Source: Quercus robur
Taxonomy: Eukaryota > Streptophyta > Magnoliopsida > Fagales > Fagaceae
DNA length: 64,000 nucleotides
NCBI RefSeq assembly: GCF_932294415.1
Contig: NC_065542.1
Coordinates: forward strand, 46,279,942-46,343,941
Direction of reading: 5' to 3'
Below, piece after piece: positions 36,570 through 49,621 of the stretch (its first letter is position 1; the number at the start of each line of letters is the position of its first letter). The position numbers were made by a program, and so were the translations under genes. The notes under the pieces were generated by a model that did no database searches, had not been told where the DNA came from, and saw only the letters and a list, made by a program, of their open reading frames with translations.

Positions 36570-37474
36570 CTATATATCTATTATAACAAGCAATGATTGA
36601 TGCTTTTGAATGCTTCAAATTCTATCTATAATTTGTTTGGTTTTCATGGAAATTCTATTGTTTCAAGTGTAGGTTATTCATGATACTCAGATTCAGAGTT
36701 TGAACTTTTGGATTAAGTTTACTGTAAATGATTGCATCATTGTGGTGTCCCTTTCATTGCTTTGAGAAGTAAATTTTGACTTGAACGAATAAGATGAACT
36801 AAAGTATATATGAATGAAATAAGATGCATGTGGCTGTGTTGTCAATTGCCATTACTCGTATTCTCCATATATAAACTCTACAATGATGTAGCTCTTCATT
36901 ATAACAAATGGTCTTGGTTGATGAAAGTGAAAAATCACTGCAGACAAAAATTGATATTGCTATCTTTATTTTGAACTCATATGTGCTCAATTAGGATTGA
37001 TATATATTGGTCATGGTGAGCAAAGAAAACAAAACTTATTTTTTATTTTGCACACATGCATGCAATGAATATATGAATAGGATGGCTTCAGTCAGTTTGC
37101 CAGATAATTTCTTTCAACTCTCTTTCACATTGCTTCACAAAATTAACATCACATGCTGATGGTGTTTGATGATGTGTAAGGCTATAAGATGTTGAAAAAT
37201 AAGAAACTCTAGGATCTTTTGTTTTTGGTTTTGCATAGTAAGAGCATGCAATTAGAAAAAGGCAAAACCCACCCACACTCCAAAAGGAGAAAAAAAGGGC
37301 ATCAGATTTGGGCAAAAGTGACTTTATTTACTCGAAATCATTGGCTGAAACTATTTCACTTAAAATTTTTCATATGTAGGTTTAGAGAAAAGAGATGGGA
37401 CTCTAGAAGGAGGATGCTTGGGTGAATATTGTTAGGTGAATGATCTCCAAAATCATATAAGTGTAGAATACATT
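36570..37474. other. Helitron 2 interior, no gene recognised
   Basis: AT-rich sequence with short ORFs on both strands; none has family features. Confidence 0.4.
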
Positions 37475-38530
37475 TGAAAGCTCGAAATGTGTGAAAACAC
37501 AAGAGCTTGTTTAGACTCCCAATTCAAATTACGGCTTGATTGATTTTACACTAACTTAATACTAAGTGCAGAATAGTGTAAACGCAAGCAAACAAGCAAG
37601 AAAGCTACTCTAATCCATATTTAAAGCAACACAGCAGTAAAATGAAATGAACAAGAGTAGGGAAGAGAGATGCAAACACAGATAACACCGAGATGTGTTA
37701 TCCAAGAAGAAACCGAAGAACTTGGCGAAAAACCTCTCCGCCGCTCTCCAAGCGGTAATCGATCCACTAGACAATCAGTTGGGATACATGGGTAAGCAAG
37801 AGACCCTCCAAGCCTAATCTACCCTCTGAACCTAAGCCCTCCAACAAGGCTTCTTGGAACCGTGTCTTGTCTAGCTCTTCGGATCCCGCAACAAGCTCCA
37901 TGTTGCATTTGCCATCCTTGGCTTCTTCCAATGTTTCCCAGCAGCACCAAAACCTCAGTGGACACTCTCAAAAGGTGTGGTAAGTGTTTGGGCTATTGAC
38001 CTCTCAATGGTATGAAAATGGAGAGGTAGGAGATGAGGAAAATCCACAAACAAAATGTGTAGAGAATTGTTGGATGAACAATTTCTAACTCTCAAGTGTT
38101 TTAGCAAGGGTTTTCTCTCTGAAGCTCTCCATTACATTTGTGGGTAATGTGGGTATAAATAGTGTAGGCACAGAAAATGTGTATCAGACTGGACAGGCTG
38201 GCAGAATAGAATGTCTTGTGGGTGTCTCACGGGAAGCCCTTACCCGTGAGATACTCGCGAGACACAACTGTCTCCATCTGGCTTGACTTTTCGCATTCCA
38301 GCATGTGCAGGGCACATGAGTTACTTCGCGGGATGCTAAGTCGCGAGCTACCCGCGAAAACACTTCATTCTTCAATAGCTTGAGTCTTCACACTCTCTCT
38401 TACTATTACACAACCCTTACAATAAATTCCCACAACAAATACAGGGTACAAAAGATTGAACAAAATTACAATCAGATTTGGCACGGAATAAAAGCCAACA
38501 CAATACAAATTTGTAAATCACAACTTTACA
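37475..38530 (-). repeat. 3' LTR of element B
   Basis: 1056 bp, related to but clearly diverged from the A/C LTR family. It has a TATAAATAG-like stretch near 38154. Confidence 0.9.
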
Positions 38531-39183
38531 ATCTCCCCCTTTGGCTATTCCGTGACAAAACTCCTAACAACAGACTCTAGACTTAAACGTGAGTTTGGGA
38601 ACAATAGCAAAACTCACTCACACCTAATCTAGAAACTGTGAAGCACTTGCAGTTTATACCTGTAACCTGAAACAATTGCACATAATCAAAACTTTCATTA
38701 AGCTTATGATGAGTTGAACACAAGGTATGAACAAGAACAAGCATATTGTGATAAAGTATGTAAACAATAGATATCATGCAAACAAACACTTGATCAAAAA
38801 AAGGCAGTCATTAAAGAATGACTCCAATGAACATATAACAAGTAAATGTTCATCCGGACATGTACAACGAAGCAATCACTTATGATTACTTGCATGTCCA
38901 ATCACACAACCAATGCAAAATACACGAAGTATATGCTTCTAGGAGCAATCCTACTAAAGGCACAAGTGTGAAGTACTCAAGACATATTAGCAATATCTAG
39001 AAGTACACAGAAAATGCCACACAAGCATTGAGAAAGTCACAAATTACCAATAATAAACTGAAATTAAAACAGAGTATCAAAGCTTTAAACAAAAGCAGTA
39101 ACAGAGAACTGTAAATGAGAACAGCTATTAAGACTAAACACAGTTTAAATCAAAACAACTAAATATGTGTGTTATCTTTTCAG

Positions 39184-39247
39184 AACTCCCCCTTTCACTA
39201 TGCAGGCTCTCCATCAGCTCCCCCTCAAAATTTTCTCCCCCTTTTTG
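39184..39247 (-). promoter_or_regulatory. Multiple polypurine tracts of element B
   Basis: Minus-strand GGGGGAG tracts at about 39186-39193, 39219-39226 and 39234-39246, matching element A in order and context. Confidence 0.7.
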
Positions 39248-39296
39248 GCACGAATAGCTAAAGGCTCTCCTCTAACTTGCGTTGAATCTCATCCAG

Positions 39297-40396
39297 CTAT
39301 GTCTCAATGGTAGTGAGGCGCATTTGAACCTGATTGTTGGTGGAGTGGATGAGATTTGTAAGTCTTGACATATGCCTATGCAAACCTTCTACCAAGGTGG
39401 TGAACTGGTCAGTTTGAGAACTAGATTGACCTAGCTGTGTAGCAACAGTCGGTGGTGCAGGGACATGAGAAGAGGTAGTCTCAGTAGTATGAGCAACTGA
39501 TTCATGACCGGAGAGAGACACAGGTGGTGTGGACAGATTTTTCTTTTTCTTTTCAGCCGAAGAGTGACTTTTGCTCTTTTCAAGAGATGATATAGAAATT
39601 GGATGACGACGAACCATAATCTTTCCATTGCTTGGCGGACAAACTCCTTTATTCAACATGATTTTCATGACAAGACTGTAGAATGGAAGACATAATTTTG
39701 CTGCTGATCGTGCAGCTGTTTTTCCTATATTTTGGAAGATATGAGTACAAATGTCAATCGGAGTTCCATTGATAAGGTCACATAAAAACTATGCCCGTCC
39801 AAGATTAATAAACCTCGTATTGAACAATGGATATAGATTGAAGAACATGATGAAGGTGAGAGTTTTTAGTTCAGGTTTGAACTTCGCTGTTCCGGTGGAG
39901 GTGCCTTTTGCAGAAACTTCATGTTCTTCTCCAAGAATACGAAGGATGTCTGACACAGCTGGTTGTCTGTCATCATAGGGAGACCTGTTTGCATTTGCAT
40001 GTCGAGTGATACGAAGAATCTTTGCAATATAATCTGGATTGATGGTGAATTCTTTTCCCCGAACTCAACATTGTAGTTCTACACCTGTGTATCTTGCATT
40101 CGAATAAAACTCCTTAACCAATTCATCAACCGGATCTTCAAAGTTTCCAAATAACTCAGTGCAATCCCTGTCTGCAAAAATCCTCGGGATAAAGGTGGAT
40201 CCTAGAGTGTCAAACTGAACAATACGCTCCACCATAGGAGGAGCATCCTGAAAAATGCTAGAAAATGTTTGAGAGTCGAGGGAGTCTTAAACCTCTCACT
40301 GTTTGGGACTTCAGATGAGAGTCGTGCCCTTTTTGACATTGGTGATGAGGGAGTGTCAATAACTGGATCTTTACAGCGAGAAGAACGGCGAAGCAT
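39297..40396 (-). pseudogene. Second ORF of element B, decayed
   Basis: A C-terminal part is open at 39297-39668 (basic KKKK stretch, Ser/Thr-rich linker, terminal coiled coil), and an N-terminal Arg/Ser-rich piece lies at about 40202-40396. The middle matches the domain order of the intact ORF in A but is broken by stops and shifts. Confidence 0.6.
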
Positions 40397-41224
40397 CTAC
40401 ACAGATGAACACAAAACATACAGAAAAACATGTGCAAAAACACAAAACAAAGCACAAAACTTGATTAGATTCAAGTTAGTTCAAAACAGGGTAAAAACTA
40501 ACTTAAACGGAGTACAAATAACATAAACCAACATGCTAAAATAGTCAAACTAAGAACACATAGACACAATGCATGATGTTAAGTAGGTGTGCATGTGTGT
40601 GCATATGGGTGCGTGTGCTGATGCATGATAGTGTGCCTAGAGGGTGTGCATGGCATGGCATTGAGGCACAAACTTAACAAAGTGTGTAAAACACACACAA
40701 GATGATTAAAAAAATGATATAAATGGTCAAAAACAAGACCAACACAGAAGATTGGAACTCAGTTGAGTCCAAAACAACACAGAATTGTCACTTAGACAAT
40801 CTGTCAAACACATGACATGCACCAATGCACAACAGTTATGAAAGATGCATGAACATTTGGAAAAATGCCTCAATACATGCTCAAAATGCCACAAGGGGCC
40901 AACACAGATGCACAAACACCAAATGGGACAAAGCCCAATCAAGAGATTGAAAAAAATTTCACAAAAATTAGAATCCTAACCCATTTTTGAAAAATCCCCA
41001 ATTTTGAGAACCCTAACTAATTTTCTGCATAATCTATGAAAAACAAAAGGAAAGATGTTTTAGAAAACATACCTTAAAGTTAAAATCGCAGAAAACAAGC
41101 TTGGAATTGATGAGGTTTGAGTGAAATAGTGATTTGGGTTGAAAGGGGTTCGAGAGTCTTGTGCGAGGGAAATGAGAAATGTTTGAAAAACTGTCACATC
41201 TGCTACATTTAGACTGAAAACACG

Positions 41225-41530
41225 CGTTTTTCGCGGGTTAGGCAGTGGTGAAGTAGTAGCGAGATAGTCGCGAGAAGGGCCACTGAAACTTAAAACCTTT
41301 CGCGAGAAGCTTTAGGTCGCGAGACAGTTGCGAGACAGTCGCGATAGCTTCTGTGTGATTTTGAGAAAATTTCAGTTTTTGCCTAAAACCATTTCACGAG
41401 AAGAGGTTAGTCGCGAAATACTCGTGAGGCAGTAGCGAGAGTTTCTACGTAAAAAAATATAACTTTTGTTTTCCCTCAAGCACCTTTCGCGAGAAGCTCT
41501 ATGTCGCGAGCTTCTTGCGAAACAGCCTCT
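41225..41530 (-). repeat. TCGCGA-rich block of element B
   Basis: Clustered TCGCGAGA and GTCGCGA words, at the same place as in A, upstream of the second ORF in element sense. Confidence 0.7.
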
Positions 41531-42047
41531 GAACCAGGTTTTGATTAAATAAAAAACAAAAATGCATTTTGAACAAAAACTAAAAGCACGAAAGTATAAA
41601 ATTACTTTCAAAAACAAATAAAACACTCAAAAATCTTTTTGGATTTGATCATCAAGTGCTTGAGCATACACATCACATTTGAACATGTACAATCACACAA
41701 ATGAGATAAGCATTCATTGAATCAAAGTCTTGTGTGTTGTGGGTGAGTATCAAGTGTGAAATAGTCCTTAGACTAGAGTGACGCTTCAATGATCAATTCA
41801 ATCAAGTCATACACAACTAGTACTAAGTCAAGTGATCAATCTCAATTATAGAAATGAACATATATGACCTCCCACAAATTGATTACACAACATAGAAGCT
41901 TTTCATTTGGCTTCGGCATAAATCATGACATTTGATCCTTTTTGGATAAATACATCTCTTTTTGAGATCGGTACATGAAATTTTTGATATTTCTACATTG
42001 AGGATTAGCTTTTGGCTTTTTGAGCACCATACATTTCAATACAAAAG

Positions 42048-42089
42048 TCGCTTTCCCTTTTTCCTAGTCAAATACTAGTATGTGCGACA
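42048..42089 (-). promoter_or_regulatory. 42-nt conserved block, element B
   Basis: Same length and ends as the blocks in A and C. In B the inner CTAGT and ACTAG pair around a CAAAT loop. Confidence 0.6.
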
Positions 42090-42254
42090 GACTTTTGTAG
42101 CTCAATATCTCTTTTTCACTTTGAGATTTACATTTGGAGAGCTCAATTGCAAAAACAAAAAAAACGTGGAAAGAGATATAGGCACAAGTCTATGCAAGTA
42201 TCAAGACCATCAAGACAATTGACCAATCATTCATGACAAGCTTGAAGATCTATT

Positions 42255-45200
42255 AGAAAGTTGAGTTTCTTAGAAACTCTTAACGATCCTATATCACCTT
42301 GGTCACCAACTACGAGTACAAAATATATGTAAGAAAAAAAGCTGCAGTATATATATACACTACTTGTAGACTAGATCTGAGGTTTTGGGAGAGTTGATTT
42401 TTAAGCTCTTGCCAATAAGTTAATTATTGGCTGCAACCGTTGTGTTTTCTTTATAGATAAAGAAATTGCATTTATTGACTAGTGTTTATATATGTTATTA
42501 CGGTTTAGTCATATATTTGCCCTCCCAATTGTTCATACATGATAATGAGGAATAGATAGCAGCCTTATGTTCCTACAGCATTGAGTAAGGTATCTAGTTC
42601 TTGATTACCTGATTTCATGTGCCAAGCCATTCTCAAGCATATGCCCAAACAGCATCAAGCTTATTGACAAGAAGAAGTGGATCTGAATGCACAGCATGAT
42701 GTTGAAGAATAAGAAAATATGATAAGAAATCATAGATATATTGTTCAACAGGAGTTGAAACATAATTTATAACCCCAAACATCTTCTTGGAGCATTTACA
42801 TGTAGTTGATCAACAAGCAAATACTAGTAACAATAAGTAAAGATAAATAGTAGTCACACAAGCAATTTTCTTAATTACATACTTAGAATCTTTATAATAA
42901 ACTTCTTAATCCAAGCGCAATTCATGACTCAACTAATGCTCCGATTCTGATAAGTCTCAAGCTATGATGTTACTTAATTTATCCTTCTTGATCTGGATAA
43001 GCTTGTCAAAGACACACCATGGAAAACTGAGGAAATGAGATCTATCCATTCCATCATTGCAGCGACCCCAATAGCTATGGTGATATGTAACATAGTAACA
43101 TGCCGATGCTTTTGCTTTTGCTTTTGCATTGACTATATCAGTGTCAGAACCTGACTCACTTCCCTCGTTGAACCAGCTCCGAGCTTCCTTTCTTAGTGCC
43201 ATTACAGAATAATTAATTTGTTCCAGATCCCTCCTCTTATTAAAAGATTTTGACATTGTCAATATGTGCCCACTGAGTATTTCAGCTTCAGTTTCAATCC
43301 CATAATAATCCAGCAAACCCCCCAGCTTGTAATCATACTCCTGTTTGTAATTGAAAGCATCATTGATGTAGTCCTGGAAGCCATCTACTTCCATGTCAGG
43401 ATCATAACACTGCTTTGCTACATCCGAGGTGAAGGGTGTTACAGGGCTTGTGAGCGATGCATGGTCTTTCACCTCTCGATAAAGCTTTCCAAGCACACGT
43501 TTTGATTCGTAGGTGCCTTTATCAGGCTTTTCCATGAAATCTGGATATTTTTTAACACGCAGATAATCAGGTATTTCGGCTACAACACCACTTTTTGTGA
43601 AGTCAACCGCAATTGAGTGTAGTTCTGCAAGCTTAAGACATTGAGAACTCATTGCCCTACTGTGATTCCTATCAGCAAAGGCAGTGTGGGCATTATCGAT
43701 GATTCCTAAACGGTCGTTGAGTATGTAGTCGGCAAAAAACTCTTGTACTTCCTGTAGCACAATGGTGACATGCTTTGTTATGTAAGTTATAGAAGGATTT
43801 TGCAAATGAGACAGAAAATATGAGGAACTAATGTAATCTTTATTAAAATTTAACTAGTGCAGAACATCGCATGAGTCAAAAATATTAGAAAGTTTCTTTT
43901 GAATGTCTTACTCATTATGCATTAGTGTGATGCATTAATGCCTAGCAGAGAGAAGCAGTATCATTAAGGCAAATGGAATGACCACAAGTCATGGGATTTC
44001 TAGATTTGATAATAAGGCAATTCATGCTTAGAATTTCCTGATTCCTAACTAATGCCCCTATAACAAGCCAGAGCCTTTTAACAAAATCAAATATATTTGT
44101 TAAAAAAATCTTTTCAATGATCCTAAATATCCAAATAAGAGCATTTCAATCAATTATATGTACTTGGCTTATTATTCTGAGCACATATTAATATTTGTTT
44201 GATTTTCTTAAACAACACAGTGCATTAGTGAACAATATAACAAGAACAGAAAAGATAATAGTTTGTGAGTATGGAAACAATACTTTTCCCTCATGCCATA
44301 AAAAAATTTCCGAAACAGCATCATAAAGACTGCTCATTAGATGTACAAGAATATACGCAGCCACATATAAACTTAACGCATAATTGTTTTTAACATATAG
44401 AAAACCCAAGGTCACAAAGGCTAGATGACGGAAACATGGTGTATTCTCATCAAGACAGGTACAAGCAAATGTGTTGATATTTTTCAATAAGAACTAATTT
44501 ACCCTACTTTTATATTGCAGTTTTATGCATAGATTAATTGCAGAGGCAAATTAAAATGTGGAGTGCTCAAAATATGTATGACTTGTTACCACTTATAAAT
44601 TGATATTACCTCTATTGTAACATCATGATCGAGTGGCTTAGTCGGTGCTCCGATATACTCCATTGGTTGATATTGCCGAGGAGGAATTAGATCATGGTCC
44701 CAACAGACGAAGTACAGATCTCCATCCAAGTCACTCCCAGAACATTCATTTGGATGAGGTCTGATACAAATTGTAAAACTAATGTTAGTGAATAGAGTAT
44801 TCCCAAAGAAATTATTTTAATTTAATTAGGTGGTGTCTTGCCAAGACAACGGCCCAGTATGAAAGTACAATATGCAATTATTTGATGATCATGCCAAAAA
44901 CGTTATAATTTTTCCATCAAGTAGTGAACAAAGACATTGCTTAGTCTGCAATCTTAAAATCAAATAAGTTCAGATAATAGCATATGGCCATATAAATAGA
45001 CAAGCCACCTTCATGGAAATTAACCTACTGGAGGAGAATATGTTTCATATCATATCATTTATATAGGGTACATATTATATCAATGCATGCATTATAGAAG
45101 TACAAACGGGTTATTATGTCATACATATGCATGCATATATGTAAGCATGTAAAGGTATGCATAAATGTGTATAAACTGATGCAGAAATGTGTATATACTA

Positions 45201-45547
45201 ATGCTGGTATAGGATTATGCATAAACTCTGTATGTATGTTCATGTATATGTGCAAATATTATAGGATTTCACGCTTTAGAATTATCTACAGTTGGATATC
45301 ACAGTGTTACCTCCTCCCCTTTTGCGGAAAAACAACACAATCTGCCAGGTGGTGCAAAGCCGGAACATCAACAGCCTTAAGAACACGCACATCTCCGGGA
45401 TGTAGACAGGGGTTTTTAGCAACAACTACATCACCCTCAATAATTAAATTGTTTGGGTTTGAGCTGCTGGTGCGAAACATATGGGAGAAATCATTAGTGA
45501 GCTGCCTACTAGAGCGAGAAATTTGCACAAATACTTGACCATACTCC
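42255..45547 (-). other. Genomic insert carrying the RDR1 fragment
   Basis: Element A reads without a break where B is interrupted: homology stops at 42254 (GATCTATT) and resumes at about 45548 (TTTACAA). The 3.3 kb insert has no obvious target duplication or inverted ends. Part left of 42957 (3' UTR or downstream DNA) has no ORF. Confidence 0.75.
42957..45546 (-). pseudogene. RDR1-type RNA-dependent RNA polymerase, C-terminal fragment
   Basis: Three exons on the minus strand: 45311-45546 (starts inside an exon at EYGQVFVQ; ends FPQKGR plus a split codon), 44610-44760 (CSGSDLDGDLYFVCWD) and 42957-43751 (DYYGIETEAEILSG, YHHSYWGRCNDGMDR, then stop). Introns have GT-AG ends and phases that join into about 393 codons with no stop. 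DLDGD is the catalytic metal-binding motif of plant RDRs. RDR1 makes dsRNA in antiviral and regulatory silencing. The N-terminal two-thirds are missing, so it is not a complete enzyme. Introns show DNA-level capture, or unspliced read-through. It lies in the same sense as the retrotransposon and could be transcribed from its LTR. Confidence 0.88.
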
Positions 45548-45889
45548 TTTACAAAAATCACACATAGTTATCAAGATTTCTTCCACACAGATATATGTGC
45601 ATATATAAACAAGCTAAGCTCGTAAATGCACTACGCCATTAGTACAAAGGTACTAGGCCAAACTCACATGTGATATACACAAAGACAAGCGATCAAACTT
45701 TTTGAAGATTTTTCAATTTTTTATGAGTTTTTTGAATTTTGAACACACTAAAAAATAGAGCAAGAATTGAAAGAACACAAACAAAACTTGTAAAAGAAGA
45801 CATGCTATAAACAGAAAACAATGCATGATAGATGCATGAACCTATGATCCTAAGCATTGGAAGTATTGATGCATGGACATAGGAAATAA

Positions 45890-47853
45890 TCATGCATGAG
45901 TACCCCTCTTCACCCACATGTCACGTGCGTTCGGGGTGATATCCCTATAAGATTGGGTACGTGACTTGTGACCTTTAAACCTGCTGTTGAAGTTCGCCAA
46001 ACATGTGGTGAATGCCTCAATCATCTTCATTACATCAATCACACTAGAATCTTCATTTTGACTTCGTGGTTGCCCAACAGTCCAATTCCTCTTGTTATCT
46101 CTTGGTCCTCTTGACCTTTGATCCCTATGATTGTTCAATGCTCTCAGTTTATGACAATTAGGTCTAGTGTGCCCTTGAAGTCCACAATAATGACATACAT
46201 GGTTCATTCTCGGACCTCTTTGTGATTTTAGAGGTAATCTTCCTTTGGCTTCAGTTCTAACCACTGATTGGTTATGAGACTTGTTCAGCACCCATTGGTC
46301 AGTCACATTCTTCTTAGTTTCATCCTTTACTTTCTCAAGAGTAGAGGCAACTTTAATTGGCTCTCTGGCCTTCACAAACTTCACTTCTTTGGTGACATTG
46401 GCCGATAAGCTACTCCTTCCGGTATATCCCAACCCGGACTTGTCTGAGAATTGTTTTTGAGAAGAAATAACATCATCTAGCTTCTTCATGGATACCCTTT
46501 TTATCTTGGCATTTGCTTGCACTACCTCTAGCTCAAGAAATCTGATTTTTGAATAAGCTTCTGTCAGCTCACCATTCATCGTTTCTATCTCACACTTGGC
46601 CTCCTTATATCGCGCTAGAAGACTTTTATAGTCCTCCTCTGCCTTTTTCATCTTCTTTACGGCTGCCTTGGCTATCCTTGTATACTCTCCTGACTTCTCT
46701 AGGAGTGAGTTGTAGTTCTCTTGAAGGTCGACTACATTTTCATCTTCTTCACCATCAGATTCTTCGACAGCTCCCATTGATTCTTTATCACTATGATCCC
46801 CAAGCTCTTGTACCAGCAAGTTCAACTCCTCCGAAAACTCATTATGGGTAATAGTCATAAATACGGAGTAGTTCCCTTCTCCATCACAACTCTCTTCAGA
46901 ATCAGAATTTGAAGAATTCAAATCACTAAGTGCTGTGGCATACACCTTGCCCTTTCCTTTTAGATAGTTGGGACACTCCTTCTTGAGATGTCCATGGCCA
47001 TTGCATTCATAACACACAATGCCTTGAGGAGACTGGGAATCCTTTCCTTCTTTCTTCTTAAACTCCTTCCTATCACCTTTGGAGGATGAGAACTTCCCTC
47101 CGCTGAACGGTTTCCCACTGTTCTTCATCTTCAGAAATTTCCGGAAGTTCTTTGCCAGAAATACTACATTCTTTTCCACTCCATCTTCTTTAGAGGAATC
47201 ATTCATTCTTTCGATGATGGTTTTAAGAGCAAGAGATTTACTTGTCTTATGAGAAGGCAGTCCAAGCTCATATGTTTGAAGAGACCCAATGAGCTCTTGG
47301 ATCTTAATTTCATCCAAATCTTTACTCTCCTCTATAGCTGTGACTTTCGCTCGGAAGCTTTCCGGCAGGGACCTCAAAATTTTTCTCACCACCTTAGCAT
47401 CCTCAATCTTCTCACCAAGATTGAGCTTTGCAATCAAAATTTCGTTGAGCTTTCCATAGAATGAATCAAAGGACTCATCATCTCCTATCTTAAGCTCTTC
47501 GAATTTGGTGGTTAACATTTGAAGCTTTGTGTCCTTTACTTTCTTTGTTCCTTCATAGGTGGTCTCCAATATCTCCCAAGCTTCGCTATTGTTATGTGTG
47601 AAATTTTGTGGAACTCATTTGGAGAAACACCACAAAATATAGCATTCAATGCTTTACTGGTAGCATTAGTTGCCGCAAGTGCTGCTTTATCCCAAGTGGA
47701 TTTAGCATCCTCGGGCCTAGTTCAACCTACTTCTACGGCATCCCAAACAGTATCATCTATTGAACACAGAAATGCCCTCATTCTGACTTTCCAAAAAGCG
47801 TAATTATTACCATCAAAATATGGTGGAACATTCAAAGATTGAGATCGGTCCAT
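45890..47853 (-). pseudogene. Gag of element B, nearly complete
   Basis: The main open frame, 45890-47569, has 559 codons: UBN2-type core, CCHC knuckle (CYECNGHGHLKKEC, about 186-199), acidic Ser region, long coiled coil (about 270-380) and a second knuckle (CHYCGLQGHTRPNC, about 450-465). It ends WVKRGTHA then stop, as in A. The N-terminal part, starting at the ATG at 47853 (MDRSQSLN), is interrupted by TGA at 47722-47724 in place of a Trp codon and by a small frameshifting deletion near 47590. The 559-codon part could still be translated from its own Met. Confidence 0.85.
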
Positions 47854-47922
47854 CTCAATACGGGGTCAAGGAACACACTCAGGTATTTAAACCATAGCGA
47901 GTGTATGCGCTTTGATACCAAT

Positions 47923-48989
47923 TGAAAGCTCGAAATGTGTGAAAACACAAGAGCTTGTTTAGACCCCCAATTCAAATTATGGCTTGATTGATTTTACACT
48001 AACTTAATACTAAGTGCGAAATAGTGTAAACGCAAGCAAAAAAGCAAGAGAGCTACTCTAATCCATATTTAAAGCAACACAGTAGTAAAATGAAATGAAC
48101 AAGAGTAGGGAAGAGAGATGAAAACACAGATAACACCAAGTCGTGTTATCGAAGAGGAAACCGAAGAACTCGGCGAAAAACCTCTCCGCTGCCCTCCAAG
48201 CGGTAATCGATTCACTAGATAATCAGTTGGGATACATGGGTAAGCAAGAGATCCTCCAAGCCTAATCTACCCTCTGTACCTAAGCCTTCCAAGCTCCTAC
48301 TCCAACAAGGCTTCTCGGAACCGTGCCTTGTCTAGCTCTCCGGATCATGCAACAAGCTCCATGTTGCATTTGCCATCCTTGGCTTCTTCTAATGTTTCCC
48401 AGTAGCACCAAAACCTTAGTGGACACTCTCAAAAGGTGTGGTAAGTGTTTGGGCTATTGACCTCTCAATGGTATGGAAATGGAGAGGTAGGAGATGAGGA
48501 AAATCCACAAACAAAATGTGTAGAGAATTGTTGGATGAACAATTTCTAACTCTCAAGTGTTTTAGCTAGGGTTTTCTCTTTGAAACTCTCTATTACATTT
48601 GTGGGTAATGTGGGTATAAATAGTGTAGGCATAAAAAGTGTGTATCAAATTGGACAAGCTGGCAGAACAGAATGTCTTGCGGGTGTCTCGCGAGAAGGCC
48701 TTACCCGCGAGATACTCGCGAGACATAGCTGTCTCCATCTGGCCTAACTCTTCACATTCCAGCATGGGGCACATGAGTTACTTCGCAGGATGCTAAGTCG
48801 CGAGCTACCCGCGAAAACACTTCATTCTTCAATAGCTTGAGTCTTCACACTCTCTCTCTCACTATCACACAACCCTTACAATAAATTCCCACAACAAATA
48901 CAGGGTACAAAAGATTGAACAAAATTACAATCAGATTTGGCATGGAATAAAAGCCAACACAATACAAATTTGTAAATCACAACTTTACA
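47923..48989 (-). repeat. 5' LTR of element B
   Basis: 1067 bp; the primer binding site adjoins it at about 47909-47921 (minus strand). Confidence 0.9.
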
Positions 48990-49621
48990 ACATTTATGTA
49001 ATGAGGTTTATTTATATGTAATAATTTATATTAGAAAATAACGTTAATTTATATGTAATATGAAGTCGTATAGATTTGTTGGTGCAAAAATGAATGTAGA
49101 TTTTGCATAAAATTCTCTCGTTGCCTTGATTTTTTTTATAAATAAAATTACCATCTTTATTTTTATGTTGTATTCTCTTTTTTCTTTTAGTTTATTTTTG
49201 CTAGGCTAATTAGGCTCTTATTGATATTTGATTTTCTTTAAGCTCATATTCCATATTAATTAGAATTTAGAGGTGCATGTTTAAGAAGAATAAAAAGAAT
49301 AGATGGAATTCTAGAATGATATTTATGTTAAAATTTGAAAATCCTTTATTTTTTATGATGGCATAATAGTGTTTTAGGTCTGACTATAGTAGATAGCATG
49401 CTTGATCCTAAGAAGTCACAATTATTATTTTTTAGACCTTAACAGTATCAAATTGTTCTCTTCAATTTTTGGGAAATTATTCTAAAAGCCTTTCTAAGAA
49501 TTTAGATTCATTTATATTAATTTATCTTTAATGCAGTCACACATTTGTTTTATCTTTGTTATTATAAATATAAGTGATTTCAAATTTAACTATCTTGTGC
49601 ATTGCACAAGTTAGCGACTAG

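Larger units (their letters stand above)
37475..48989 (-). mobile_element. Sirevirus-like LTR retrotransposon B with RDR1 insert
   Basis: LTRs at 37475-38530 and 47923-48989, with ACATT on both outer sides (37470-37474, 48990-48994). It reads on the minus strand. The primer site TTGGTATCAAAGC lies inside the right LTR edge, and the polypurine tract AAAGGGGGAGAT beside the left LTR. The internal layout is as in A, with a decayed second ORF and no recognised pol. The non-coding middle is interrupted at 42255-45547 by genomic RDR1 sequence. Confidence 0.88.
25212..49621 (+). mobile_element. Helitron 2, 24.4 kb with nested insertions
   Basis: The 5' end TCTATATATTACTAAAAGC is identical to Helitron 1. 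The 3' end is a perfect hairpin (CTTGTGC, ATT loop, GCACAAG, 49594-49610) followed by TTAGCGACTAG. The flanks GATCTTA and TTGTGAAATT rejoin exactly to the uninterrupted GATCTTATTGTGAAATT of copy 1 near 10972-10988, which proves both ends and AT-target insertion. Removing Sirevirus A, Sirevirus B and the 323 bp MITE leaves about 4.6 kb. No Rep/helicase ORF is visible. Confidence 0.9.

Noticed and set aside
45055..45255. ORFs on both strands near 45055-45260
   Set aside because: They come from a CATGTATA-rich simple sequence in an RDR1 intron.
42957..45546. A complete RDR1 gene
   Set aside because: The N-terminal two-thirds and promoter are absent, and sequence before the first exon is retrotransposon.
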